The notes under the pieces: model-generated | Told to the model about the DNA's origin: nothing | What the model saw: only the letters and a program-made list of their open reading frames with translations | The model's database searches: none | Source: Zelopaecilomyces penicillatus | Lineage: Eukaryota > Ascomycota > Sordariomycetes > Hypocreales > Pseudodiploosporaceae | Direction of reading: 5' to 3' | NCBI GenBank assembly: GCA_005765155.1 | Contig: VCCP01000002.1 | Coordinates: forward strand, 744,001 to 808,000 | Length of the DNA: 64,000 nucleotides | Part shown: positions 20,773 to 32,169 of the stretch, piece by piece | How positions within the stretch are numbered: the first letter of the stretch is position 1 | Layout of the letters: the number at the start of each line of letters is the position of its first letter | Program-made: the position numbers and the translations under genes

Positions 20773-22968
20773 ATGGGGTCTGGGCATCTCGGCCATCGCG
20801 GGTCGTCTGGCCACGACGCCCGCCCAAACTTATCTGCCTCGTTTCGCTCTGGTTCTCCCCTCGCCGAGCAGGTGCTGGCACGGGACATTGCTGAATGTTC
20901 CGACGATGACGTCGATGAGGCCGTCGCCGACGGGCTGCTGTCCGACGCCGAGTACTCTGGTCATATCATGTACCGCCGTCCAAGCGGCGTCGCTTATGGC
21001 GCATCGCGACCCATCATAAACCCTCAGAGCGTTGACGAACCCGCCATGACACCGCTGGAAAGAAAGCAGTCCCGCAATGCTGAACGCAGCATCCTCAGAG
21101 ACAACCATGTGCTTCCGCCCAAGCACTCACAGAAAAGCCAAACGTTGGTTGCGCGCATGTATCGCCGCCTGTTCAGCACCAAACTACCACATGAGGACGA
21201 GGACGAGGCCGACAACACCGATCAGCACAATGCGCGTCCCAGTGAAAATTCGCCGCTGCTCAGTGGCGGTCAGAGCGGCTACGACGCCCGCAGGGGTTCA
21301 GACTCTTTGTCGGATGACGTTGAAGAACAATGGGAGGAAGCCATTCACTCTGGCCTTATTCGCACAACATGGCAGCGCGAAACTAAGACTCTCTTCTCAT
21401 ACTGTGCGCCATTGATTGCTACATTCGTCCTGCAGTATTCCATCAATGTGACGGGTATCTTTGTCGTGGGGCGAATTGGCAAGTTGGAATTGGGTGCCAT
21501 TACATGTAAGCCAAAATACAGATACCCCATTTCTGGTCTGATTGAAGATCCCTCTGGGCAATCGATTTATATGCTGACTTGCTCGTGACTTCGTCTGATA
21601 GTGGCAAACATGTCATCAGCCATCACCTGTATGGCCCCTTTCCAGGGTCTAGCCACCAGTCTGGATACGCTCTGTGCCCAGGCATATGGATCCGGTCACA
21701 AGCATCTCGTGGGGCTGCAATGTCAGCGCATGGCATTCTTCCTTCTCGTGCTCACCCTGCCTGTTGCCATCCTCTGGATCTTTTTTGCGGAGGGGATCCT
21801 TATGGCTTTGGTGCCTGAACCCGAATCAGCAAAGCTCGCTGCGTTGTACCTCCGCATAATGATCTTAGCCATTCCGGGCCTAATTCTCTTCGAATGCGGC
21901 AAGCGATTTACTCAGTCCCAAGGCCTCTTCCAGGCGACCACTTATGTCCTGATTATTGCTGCGCCGTTCAATGTTTTTCTCACGTGGTTCCTCGTCTGGA
22001 AGATGGAGCTGGGTTTCATCGGAGCCCCTATCTCTGTGGCCATTGTGGAAACCCTTTTACCTATAATGCTCTTCCTCTACGTTAGGTTTGTTGACGGCAT
22101 GCAGTGCTGGGGTGGTCTCAACAAGCGTGCCTTTTCGAACTGGTGGGTCATGATTCGATTGGCATTACCAGGCATGATCATGGTCGAAGCGGAGTGGCTT
22201 GCGTTTGAGATTATAACTTTGATGGCCAGTCGCTTCGGCTCCGAATATCTTGCAGCCCAGAGTGTTTTGGTGACGCTGTCGACCATCGCATATCAGTTCC
22301 CTTTCCCCTTGTCTATTGCTGCTTCCACTCGTGTTGCCAATTGGATAGGCGCCGGCCTGGTAGATGCCGCCAAGATAACTGCCAAAGTGGTAAGCTTTGT
22401 TTCCAACACCTTAAATTTCATTGATTTGATGGTTACTGATACACAACAACTAGGCCTTTTTATTACACTGCTTCTTGGGTCTCCTTAACTTTGCCATCTT
22501 TTGCAGTCTGCGATTCCACTTGCCGCTCCTCTTCACTAACGACCCGGACGTTATCGTCATTGTTGCCAAGATTCTACCCGTCGTCGCTGTCATGCAGGTC
22601 TTTGACTGCATGGGTGCCGGCGCCCACGGGCTTCTTCGTGGCATAGGCAAGCAGAGTATCGGTGGTCCCGCGAACTTGATTTCGTATTACGTTATCTCTC
22701 TTCCCCTTTCCCTAGGGCTGGCCTTTGGTCTCGACATGAAACTCGAGGGTCTTTGGGCCGGTGTTACCGTAGGCTTGGTGACGTAAGTTGGCAACTCCCC
22801 CTTTTTCAGCGCGCAACCGCCTTTAATGCCTAAGGATGGACCCTGATTTTCTCTGTTTTTTATGCTAATCTGTGAAATAGGGTTTCGGTCATCGAATACG
22901 CTTACTTGTTGAAGACAGATTGGCGCATAGCGGCAAGAGAGGCAGCAATGAGAAACGCCGCTGGTTAA
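20773..22968 (+). CDS. MATE-family multidrug/organic cation transporter
   Basis: Four exons: 20773-21505, 21602-22389, 22454-22782 and 22881-22968, giving 645 residues. MATE proteins export drugs or metabolites in exchange for protons or sodium. Residues 1 to about 205 are a hydrophilic cytosolic extension, rich in Ser, Asp and Arg, ending in NSPLLSGG and an acidic patch. The rest holds 11-12 hydrophobic segments. Family landmarks are the paired Pro/Gln region TCMAPFQGLATSLDTLCAQAYG, and in the second half AQSVLVTLSTIAYQFPFPLS with SIAASTRVANWIGAG. The location (vacuole or plasma membrane) cannot be decided; fungal relatives with such long N-termini are often vacuolar. The substrate is unknown. 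Confidence 0.92.
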
Positions 22969-24493
22969 TAAATTGCCCGGCGTCATTTTGGCCATTCGAT
23001 CTAGCGACCGTCGCCTTTTGTGTTTGTGATACGGCCACTGAGATTATTGCGATTGCATTTACCAAAAGATGGTATTGGTAAAACATAGTTTACAGCCACA
23101 TGGACTAAATATTCAACAATCATACCGGGCGCCGACATGTTTGGATATAGAGAGAAGAGCAGGCTACTTGGTTAGATTTTTTGCATATCCAATCCAGGTC
23201 TGAAACAGCAGTTTATTTACATTGATTTTTCTTTCTTGACATGAAATGGCTTGGATATACCACTTCTTCGCAATTAGCCTCTGGCAAGGATGAGAGTTTG
23301 GCGAGCTTTGGCCAAAAGTGGTTCTGTGTCAGTCGGGAGTTTCTTTTTCATTCAAACTTAGACATATCATAGCATTTTACGGCCGCGCGCCTCCATTGGT
23401 ATATATATAGATGGATGGATGAGTACATGAATGTGAGGGTATGATTCAAAAACACTCGGATATGTCTAGCATGAACTTACGAGAGTCGGCAATACGACCT
23501 TTTCTCTGTGTGTGATGGCAAATGATAAACGGATTTTGCCTTACTTTGTGTCAATGGGGAACGTCACCGTTCTTGGGTTGGATATGTAATCTTGGTGAAT
23601 CTGCTGTCGATTCTCTAAAGCATGTAACATTTTACAGGCTGCAAAGCATCTGTTGTAACTTGGTGACATGTCTGTTTATTTTGTCAGGAAAGAACATCTC
23701 TATCGTTGTCTTGATTAAGCAGGATTATTTTCTGGCTGTTGGACAGTCCTATAGGTGGTTGCAGCAAATTCACACACGAACACCTTTGACATATGCCTTG
23801 GAACCCCGTAATATCACCAATGGCGAGTATTCCTAACTAATATTGAGAGATATTGAAATGTCATCAATTTCTCTTTGTAATAATAATACCATTCCCCTCC
23901 GAACCTAATCGCTGATCGCGATGAATTTAACCACCACGGCTCTTTATGTTTTTCAGTCTAAAGTCACAATTTGGTTTAAATGGCTTTGTTCTCTTCTTCT
24001 TTTTTTTATGGAAAAGAAAAAACCCCCTTCCCCATCGCCTAAAAACTCCTAGTCAAAAAGCAATTACAAAACGCGCAATACAGATAGACGAGCGTTTCTG
24101 TGGAAAAGGTTTCCCGCCACGCTTTTGTTATCCTCATCCGCTTCTTTCAATCCTTCCTTTCTTTACGTCTTTTCTCCTCTCACACGAATGTCATCATCGT
24201 ACTCATTTCCTCCACAGCACCCATTTCCCTTCAATAGGTAAGATCTTAACCGAGCATGGAGTGTGTGCGGATAGCCCGAGGCCCCAATTCGCTATTAAGG
24301 GGGTTTTGGTCAGCAAATGTGTCCTTGGTAATACCTTGACTGTTCTTGCTAGAGTGTTGGATGGAAACAAAACGACAAGTTTGTAAAGATGCAGTATACA
24401 TCATAGACAAGTTGATGTATGATGCAAAAAAAAAAAAAAAAAAAAGGAGTAAAAAGAAACGGATAGGGAGAAGAGAATAGAAGAGAGGAAAAC
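22969..24493. other. Convergent intergenic region
   Basis: This lies between the stops of the MATE gene and the Arp9-like gene. Frames at 23522-23836 and 23946-24386 show no family match and one depends on homopolymer runs. A ~20-base A tract lies near 24426-24445. No gene seen. Confidence 0.55.
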
Positions 24494-27087
24494 CTACTTG
24501 TAATCAACTCTACTGAGGCTCATCAGCCGTTGGGACTCAATGCTCTGCGCATCCATATTGGAATGCAGACAAAACGCAATCCTCGCCGCCACCTGCGCCC
24601 CCAAGAACATAGACTCCTCAAACCCATTCTTGCTCCACTCGCTCAAGTACGTCGGCAGGTTCGCCGTCTTGATGCTCGTCGGTGTCTGGCTATGGAAATG
24701 ATGACTGCTGCTGCTCGCCGGCCCGGCCGCCTCGGACCCGGCTTGCGGTGTCCCGGCCGAAGTCACACCTCCTCCTCCGCCCGCCGCCGCGGCAGCTGCA
24801 GCTACCGCGCTGGGTACAGCACCGACGCCGAGTGTGCTCGCTGTTGTGGCTGCCTGGAGGAGTGGGTTTACGCCGCTTGATGACAGCTGGTGCGGTACGC
24901 CTGTAAACGAGCCTGTTGGTGTTTGTGAGCCGGTCCCTGTTGGTGTGGCGACATTGGAGGGCAGCTCAGAGGTGAACATGGTGGCTGTCGACGGCGAGAT
25001 TAAGTGCCTAGCGTTGAGTGTCTGCAAGATATTGTCCTTGAGACCGCGCAGCCGGGCGCCGTTGCCCACAAAGACAAGGTTGTCCCAGCAAGCGGGTCGC
25101 ATGTACATGTCCTCGATGCCCTGGATGGTTCGGTAGATGGCCGTTGAAATGCGGTCAATCTCCTCGCGGTCGGCAAAAGTGAATCGCTCCAAGCCGACCT
25201 CAATGTCGCGCCGGATGCGCTTGGCTCTGAACTCCGGTGGATTCGTGCTGTTTGTTGTCTCTGCGGCTTCTGGCTTGACATCAGCAACGACAGCAGCAGC
25301 AGCGTCAGCCTGAGGGGCGTCTATTCCACTTCCGTTCGCCTCCTCGGGTTTCGGTGCGTCGCCAGGAGCAGCTTCACCAGTAGCTTGCGGCGCAACAACA
25401 CCATCACCATTTGTAGAGTCGGTAGTTGTTGTAGTAGTAGCATTAGTAGCAGCTGTGACCGGCTTCTCCGTCTCCATTGGTGCTGCTGGCACAGGCTCTT
25501 TAGGTTCTGGGATAACCTCTTCTTGAATAATCTCTTCATAAAAGAAGGTGTTATGCGTCCTCTTGGAGTTTGGTAACCGCACTGTCTTCGCCTGTGCTGC
25601 CTCCGCATCCTTATCCTTCGGCTTCCTCCCTGGTTTGCCCTTTTCTTTTTCCTTCTTGGCGAGGAACTCTTTTGTCTGGCCGCTGGTTACGATGCTGGCT
25701 ACATCGAGAACACCGTCATTCTCAACTGCGAGATCAGCATTGTCGCCATCATCTTCCACTACAGCAGCAGCGGTGGGGGCGACAGAAGCATCAGAAACAG
25801 GGTCAGCGGCGGCGTGTGGAGGAGAATCCGCAGATGCAGGTACGGGCGCCGGTGCTGCCGCAATCTGTTTCGCAGCATTCTCTTTCGGCAGCTCAACCAG
25901 GTTCTTCTCCGCCGCAGCATACGGAAGCACCTCACAAATGGTGCTCTTCTTCAACTGCTCCGCCATGTCGTAATTAAACCCCTTGTCCTTCAACAAACTC
26001 AGCAGCCGGCGCGTAAACACCTCGCCGCCGCTGACCCTCCGTTCGTCATCGCTGGGCGCTCCAACGTCCAAGTGGTTGACCACCCGCCCGTCGTGGATCG
26101 CCGTGACGTCCACTTTCTCGTGCCCAATATCAATGACCGTCAGGTTAGGCCACTTCAGTCCGTACTGTGTCGCGATGCCGCTGTGGATCATGCACAGCGA
26201 TGGGGTTCGTGTCTTCTCGAAGATGTACCGCGCAATAGTCTCGCAGTCTGGGCGCGTCCACTGCGGCGAGGCCATCAGCATAATAGGTGTGTTGTGGTAG
26301 GTGGTGGTGAGCATGCCGTGGACATGGTCGAGGAAAGCGAGGAAAGCGTCCATTTGGACAATACGGCCGCCTATCGAATCACCACCGTTTATGTTAGCCT
26401 CCTGGATTTCAGCAAATTGCTTGCACACAATGTAGTACATGATATCTTGAATGATCCCAATTCCCCTACTGTATCGCCCAATTCCAAAGAGAACTTCTCC
26501 ATACCTTCAATTGGCCACACTGCGTCCGTGTCTCCATCAACATCCTCCACCCACTCCTCCTGTTCCACACCGTCGACCATCTTGGTGCGCCTAAACGTAT
26601 AGTACGGCCGCCACTCATCGCCGTACCGGAACATGCGCGTCGGCAGCCGATGCATTGGCGGTGTCAACTCGCTGCACCCAAGCTGGGCCATGGTGGTCCT
26701 GCTGCCAGGGCAGATGATGAGCACCTGCTCTTCGCGCCACTTGCCTGCAGCGCTGGCCATGTTGAGCTGGTGGTGGCGATGGTGGTGGTGATGGTGGTGG
26801 TGATCCCCGTTCCCGTTTCCGTTTGTGGTGCTGTGAGCACTGCCGTTGCTGGCTTGCTGCGCGGTGAAGAAGCCGGGTGTATTGCGTGTCGTGAGAGCTC
26901 CTGCAGCTGGGGCGCGCTTGTTGCGTCGCGATGGTGTGGTAGACGGCGAGGCTTTGGATTCTTTGCGAGCCCGCAGCCCAAAGCGAAGTGGCGTAAAGGT
27001 AGCTTGGACTGTGGCTGTGGCTTTGACAGCTGTGGCGGTGTCAACGTCTGACTTGATGTTGGCTTTGGGTAAGCTGATCACGTGCAA
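24494..27087 (-). CDS. Actin-related protein, Arp9-like chromatin-remodelling subunit
   Basis: Two exons on the minus strand: 27087-26505 and 26370-24494, giving 819 residues. The intron joins WPIEG to GRIVQMD. The actin fold is recognisable: EEQVLIICPGSRTTMAQLG in place of the first phosphate loop, MLMASPQWTRPDCE, the central IHSGIATQYG with TVIDIGHEKVDVT, and near the end FVGNGARLRGLKDNIL and FLGAQVAARIAFC. Arp9 is a shared subunit of the fungal SWI/SNF and RSC nucleosome remodellers; Arp8 of INO80 is the main alternative. A low-complexity insertion of Ala, Thr, Pro and Glu (about 255-460) interrupts the fold. The start is uncertain: the ATG at 27087 adds 109 residues, including nine histidines interrupted by one Arg, before the ATG at 26760 (MASAAGKWREEQ). 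Confidence 0.8.
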
Positions 27088-28190
27088 AGCCTCGTGACCG
27101 ACGTTGACGTCACATCGAACTGGTTTGGTGTTGGAGATGTCATCTGGCAGTGTTGATCTGGACCCTTGCTGTCAACCATATCTTTCTCAGGGGTAGTTTT
27201 GTTGATTACAGCTCCGATGCTATCCAGCAATCGTAGAGCAAGCAAAACTGATTGTAACAGTGGGCTGTCAAACCAATAGGCAAACAACTGTAATGCAAAG
27301 AACTGACCTTCACTCCATTTTTGAGAATAAAATCTACACTATCTCAGTGGCCGGTTTACATCACTGCCAGGTGGACGACAGCTGACAAGCATCCCAAAAC
27401 GTCTAAATCCTCACCATGATACAACTATAGTACAAAGCACTACGCCGTCTTTTCATACCAACAAAGGCAATTCTCCCACAGCAGGGTATTCTCAGCATAT
27501 TATGCATCTCAACGTTCAAGCTGGCATTATGTATTTAATCGGCAACAGTCGAGAAAAAACAGTGCTTATACAAGCCCCTCTTCGTCCATGGAGATGGGAA
27601 AACATCTCCCTGGCCCTCCTTGCATACAGTCACAGTATAATCTCCAGTGTGACCCATAAAAACATCCAGTAGATATGTAATATGTACTATCCTGTGCCGC
27701 AAATATGTCCATCAATCCATCCGCCATCAGCTTCCCATCATGATACACACATCCATCGCAATAAAATTCCCTCCCACCTCCAATCACAGCTGAAAGTGCA
27801 AAAAAAAAAAAAAACACCGTTGCCATGCCTAAACACCAGCTTCGTGCTACCCACTCGGGGGCCATGCACGCCTTAATGCCAGTGTCCTTGAAACGCCCCA
27901 AGAAAAGTTTCCAAACGCCTTTCGCCAATTTCTGTTGGGCGAAGCGGTGTGTGTGCCGACACTCAAAAGCCCCATTGTAGCTTACAAGCGCCTAAAAACG
28001 TAATTTATCTCAACATCAAGGTATAAGAGTATTCTCTCAGAATTTCGCAAAAAAGAAATTAATGCCTCATGTCGTAAGTGCGAATAACGCGCAAAATAAA
28101 GAAAAGAGAAAAAAAGTGGTGTGAAACTCCGGTCCGTCCACCGGCGCCAGGGTAAAACAGTTCATCGTCATATCATAGCTTCAAGTTCAT
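27088..28190. other. Intergenic between Arp9-like and SYLF genes
   Basis: This should hold the Arp9-like promoter and the SYLF gene's 3' UTR. The minus-strand frame at 27566-27928 includes a poly-Phe run made by a poly-A tract and has no family features, so I do not call it a gene. Confidence 0.55.
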
Positions 28191-30817
28191 TTATGCCTCG
28201 GTGGCAGTTGTGTTCATGCCAAGTCGGGTCTCTGACAGCTCATGCGAGCGCAAAGATACTTCATGAGCTTCAGGTTGTTCCAAGTCTTTCATCATCTTCT
28301 TTGGGGTATCATCTGAGAGGACGTCATCGGTAATAGAGAATCGCCTTTCTGAGGTAGGCGTCGTAAGCGAGGATCCGTCAAAACTCCACCGGTCCTCAGT
28401 TGCGCCAGTGTAAATAGAGGAAGTATGTTTGTTGTTGTTGGAAGCAGAGTCAGATAGGTCTGCATGTTCGTGCAGAAAAGAGTTTCGGTGGGTCTCATCT
28501 TCTTTGGGGATTTCGATGCTGATCATCTGGCTCCTGGGTTCATTAGAGTTAACGTCTGATGCGTCATATCGCCCGCTCTGACGTTCAATCTTGGAATCAT
28601 CGGTCTCGGAGCTGTGGGCTTCATGTTGCTCATGGGATGTCTCGTCGAGCACATCGTTGTCCACACTTTGAGGAAGCACCGTGATGTCCTCTTGACTGTT
28701 TGACTCGTCGATTAGTGGCTCCACTGATAGAGAATAGCTCAACCTGTTCGTCTCAAGAGGCTCTGATTTGAGCTCTACAGGCTCAGGAACCTCGTGGTGA
28801 GTCTCAAGAACAACCACATCGGGAGCGGTCCCGGCCTCTAAGACTAATGATTCAACACTGGCCTGCTCTCCATCACTGTCCTTCTTCAAATCCTCGTCGC
28901 TATGTGCCTGTCGGAGCGGGCTTTTTTCACCAATGGGAATGCCATCAGGACCGAGAATTTCGGCCTTTCCAATGCGAGAAAGTCTAGCTGGGCTTCTCTT
29001 TGGCAGCGGAGGGGGCACTCGTTTGGCGATGGTAACAACATTGCCTCTGGCTTGGATCACTCTGGACGTGACGACCTGAGTCACTACTGGTTGGATTGCC
29101 GCAAACTCAAAAACAACAGGCTCCTCTTCGTCCTCTTCTTCTTCGTCTTCCTCATCGTCGGCGTCGGCGTCGTTGATATCTTCGGTCCGCTCCTTTTTCT
29201 CGCATACTTCTTCCTCCTGCTCTGGCTCATTGCTGATCGGCTGCTCAAGGCTAACTTGGTCTTCTTCTACGACAACCACGTTCAGCTCAGGGGCTACTTG
29301 CTTCCTGGAGGGTTCCAGGCTCATTGGTCTGATGGCGGTCACATCTAGTGATGTATAATCAATATCCTCATCATCCTCTTCCTCCTTCAGCTCCGGAATT
29401 GAATCGGGCGATTCGCGTCCGCTGCCATCTCGACCGCTCAACCCTGGGCTGGGGGTCGTTTCGGGGGTATTGCCGACACTAGTCTGAGTGCCGGCATCGG
29501 TAACCAGGCTCTTGGCTGTACGGGTGGACATGCAGCTTCCGCGATTGCTTTTGGACACGAATGTATCTACGCTCTGACGACCAAACTTTGAGTATCCGGG
29601 ACTCATCGGGTTCTGGTTGAGGTCGAACAAGCTACTAGTTGGTCGAAGACGAGATCCAGCTTCGCGAATTTCCAGGCCAGCCATCTCCAAGGCCAAAACG
29701 CCAAAAGGATCCGGATCATCAATCTTGGGAATGCCAAACGCATGTCGTGGGGAGACTGGGGTTGATTTTGGGGTCATGGTGATGATGGCGTCACCTGGTG
29801 CGGGCTCAGCGGCAGCCTTGTCAATGATGGAGGTATTATAGTCGGTTCTTCCCTCTGCCATCTTGATGACCTCGAAAAGTGGTGTTGTCTCATCAACCTG
29901 CTTGGCAATATTCCCTGCCAAGATGTCCATCTGAGAGACATCCTGATGGTAAAAACGTTCGTTTTCGTTGCACCTCTCGGTTAGAAGGCAGCCGTTGAGA
30001 TTAACGTTTTGTTGCTGACCGCGAGCCTTCATGTAAGTCAGGACCGTGTTGCCTAGGTCTTTCCAATTGATATCCACCTCCTCGGTGTCCAGAGGCACCG
30101 AAGGACCAGACCTTAGCCCAACATCTTCCCCTAGGGTGACCCGTGGTTTCGTTACAGATTCCAGAGCTGCCAAGTTGGTTATGACAAGGACGCAGTCGTA
30201 TATGTCAACCCCAATTATGAAGCTAAGAGTTGGTGTGTGCAGCATGATGCCCGAGGGGGGAGACCAGGTACCATCGGATTTCCTGGCTATTAGAATGCCG
30301 GAGCCTCCGGACCCTGTCATCCATAGGCCGCTTCGCATGCAGGTGAAGACGGCGATGGCAGCCGCATTTTGTATAATTCGTTTCGGGATTCGTTGGGGGA
30401 TTTTTATTGGACTTGTAGGACCGTTTGACGTCGGGGACGAGGGCGCATCGCTCTGGATGGGTGCGAGATACCCATCTCCTGCTGAGAGTTAGCATAGGGC
30501 AATAATAGGGCGACAGAAAAAAATCGCAAGAGAGATCGGTAGAAATAGAGTGTAGTGAAAAGAGGACAGTACGCACCACAAAAGGTCTTTAAGATACGAG
30601 CCGCTTTGTCGCATTCCAGGTCGAGCGTTGCAGGCCAAAAGGCCTCCCGTTGTACTTTGGGAATGTCGCTGTTTGCCGCCACAGTGTTGATGGCGACCAA
30701 GCCATTAGGGGGTTGCGAGGTGCTGGTTCTGTTGGACCAGCCAAACAGGCCTCCGTTCTTGTGAGCGGCCGAATTCCTCTTGTCCCACGAGGGCAGGAAA
30801 GCAGAGACGCGCTGCAT
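28191..30817 (-). CDS. SYLF/Ysc84-domain protein with long acidic disordered tail
   Basis: Two exons on the minus strand: 30817-30577 and 30481-28191, giving 843 residues. SYLF domains (DUF500) bind phosphoinositides and, in yeast Ysc84, actin at endocytic sites. After a short lead, LDLECDKAARILKTFC begins the domain. It continues after the intron with IPKRIIQNAAAIAVFTCMRSGLWMTGSGGSGILIARKSDG and WSPPSGIMLHTPTLSFIIGVDIYDCVLVITN. The remaining ~600 residues are disordered, with Asp/Glu runs and many Ser/Thr-Pro sites, and lack the SH3 domain of Ysc84. The splice acceptor is doubled (CAGCAG), so a one-residue Ala variant is possible; I used the first AG. The likely site is the cell cortex or endosomes, as inference. 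Confidence 0.85.
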
Positions 30818-31216
30818 GATGGCGAATGATTCAAGGCCCTCTCCGCCGCTGGCGTGGGCTGTATACGTTTGTCGTCACCAAGCAGTGGCTCGCTTGCCCA
30901 GAGAATAATTTGGGGGGGGAGGGTGGGCGCGGGAGGATGAGGGAGAGCAAACAAGGCAGCGACCAGAAAAAAAACGGTGCTGGCAGAAGATGCACTCGAT
31001 GACGATGACGGCAAGGAGGAGAAGGAGGAGTATGACCTTGCTGGGAGAGGCCAGGGCGAGCAGACTGGCTGCCTTTAGTCGGATCTGGTCGCCGTAGCTG
31101 GCAGTGGGTGCTGGGGGTGTGTGTGCGTGTGTTGTGTTGAATAGTGTGTGTGGCGTGGGACGGGGGCCTGGATCTGGGCAGCTAGGGGGGGTCTTGGGGG
31201 GGAGGGGAGCAGCAGC

Positions 31217-31256
31217 CTAGCACATCCTAGGTGATGCTAGGCGATCCTAGGTGTGG
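31217..31256. repeat. CTAGG tandem cluster
   Basis: Four close copies of C(C)TAGG/GCTAGG with a 10-12-base period, of the form ATCCTAGGTG, ATGCTAGGCG, ATCCTAGGTG, about 400 bases upstream of the SYLF gene start. Palindromic CCTAGG cores may be factor-binding sites. Confidence 0.6.
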
Positions 31257-32074
31257 TGATGGTGGTGGGTGCAGCTGGGGCCACCCGGACAACAACAGAG
31301 GGAGAGATACGTAGTAGAGGAGGAGGGAGAAAGTAAATTGTCCGCTGGCAGCAGCACATGGAATACAGGGGGGGGGAGGCATCTAGTGTTGCAACGAATT
31401 GCCCGTCTGTGGGAACTATATCGACTGCTTTGGTCGGCTTGCACTGACAGAAGACGCCGAAGCAGCCGGGGAGCAGCGTCGTGGCTCACTCCGGCGCAAA
31501 GAGAAAGAGAGGCGTCACAGCAGGCGTCGCACACAATGGAGAGCTACGGGCTACAGGTACCTGTGAAAGACGGCGCCCCTAAGCCCCCTGGGTCCCCCCG
31601 AAGTGGAGAAGTCCTACCGTCCCATTGCGAGGCTGTGGCTGGGCGCCTTCGCATGCTCCTCAAGCCTCTTCGGGGTCGTTATCCCATGAAACTCTACCTT
31701 TGGTACTTTACCTTACGCAAAAGCGTGTTTGTACTACGCATTACTCCATACGGGATGATGAAAACAACTTGGCAGTTCCCAATGTCATCCATCAGTGATG
31801 GAGTCACACAAAGAGCAAGCCAGCCCCCCCCTGCGGCAGCAGATGCCAGGGGTGTGTGTGTGGGCTGTTAGCGGCCTGTCGCTGGGATCTAGGGGTTTTC
31901 AATGGCGGTACTCAGCTGGTAATAGAGGATTCCGGCGATGTGCATCAATCAGTGCATGCATGCTAAGGTAGCTGGTAATACGCAAAAAGCTGTTTCTGTA
32001 CCAGCACCTGTACCTGTACTTATCTGTACAGGCATGGGATGCAATGCAGCAGGACGTGTCAACTGAGTGTCAGC

Positions 32075-32169
32075 CAGCACAGCAGCACAGCAGCACAGCA
32101 CAGCACAGCACAGCACAGCAGTAATTGCCCGTGCCTGTCTGTACCTGTACCTGTACCTGTACCTGCACC
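32075..32169. repeat. CAGCA tract followed by GTACCT tandem repeat
   Basis: A run of CAGCA/CAGCACAG units fills about 32075-32121. After 15 unrelated bases, the hexamer GTACCT (or CTGTAC) repeats about four times to 32169. Looser copies of the same hexamer lie at 31997-32031. Confidence 0.85.

Noticed and set aside
27566..27928. 120-codon minus-strand frame with Phe run
   Set aside because: Phe run comes from a 14-base A tract; no conserved features; lies where UTR and promoter are expected.
28902..29348. Plus-strand 148-codon frame opposite the SYLF gene
   Set aside because: A shadow of the acidic repeat region of the real minus-strand gene.
32137..32169. Telomere-like or subtelomeric repeat
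   Set aside because: The unit is GTACCT, not the fungal telomere TTAGGG, and it lies inside a chromosome arm between conserved genes.
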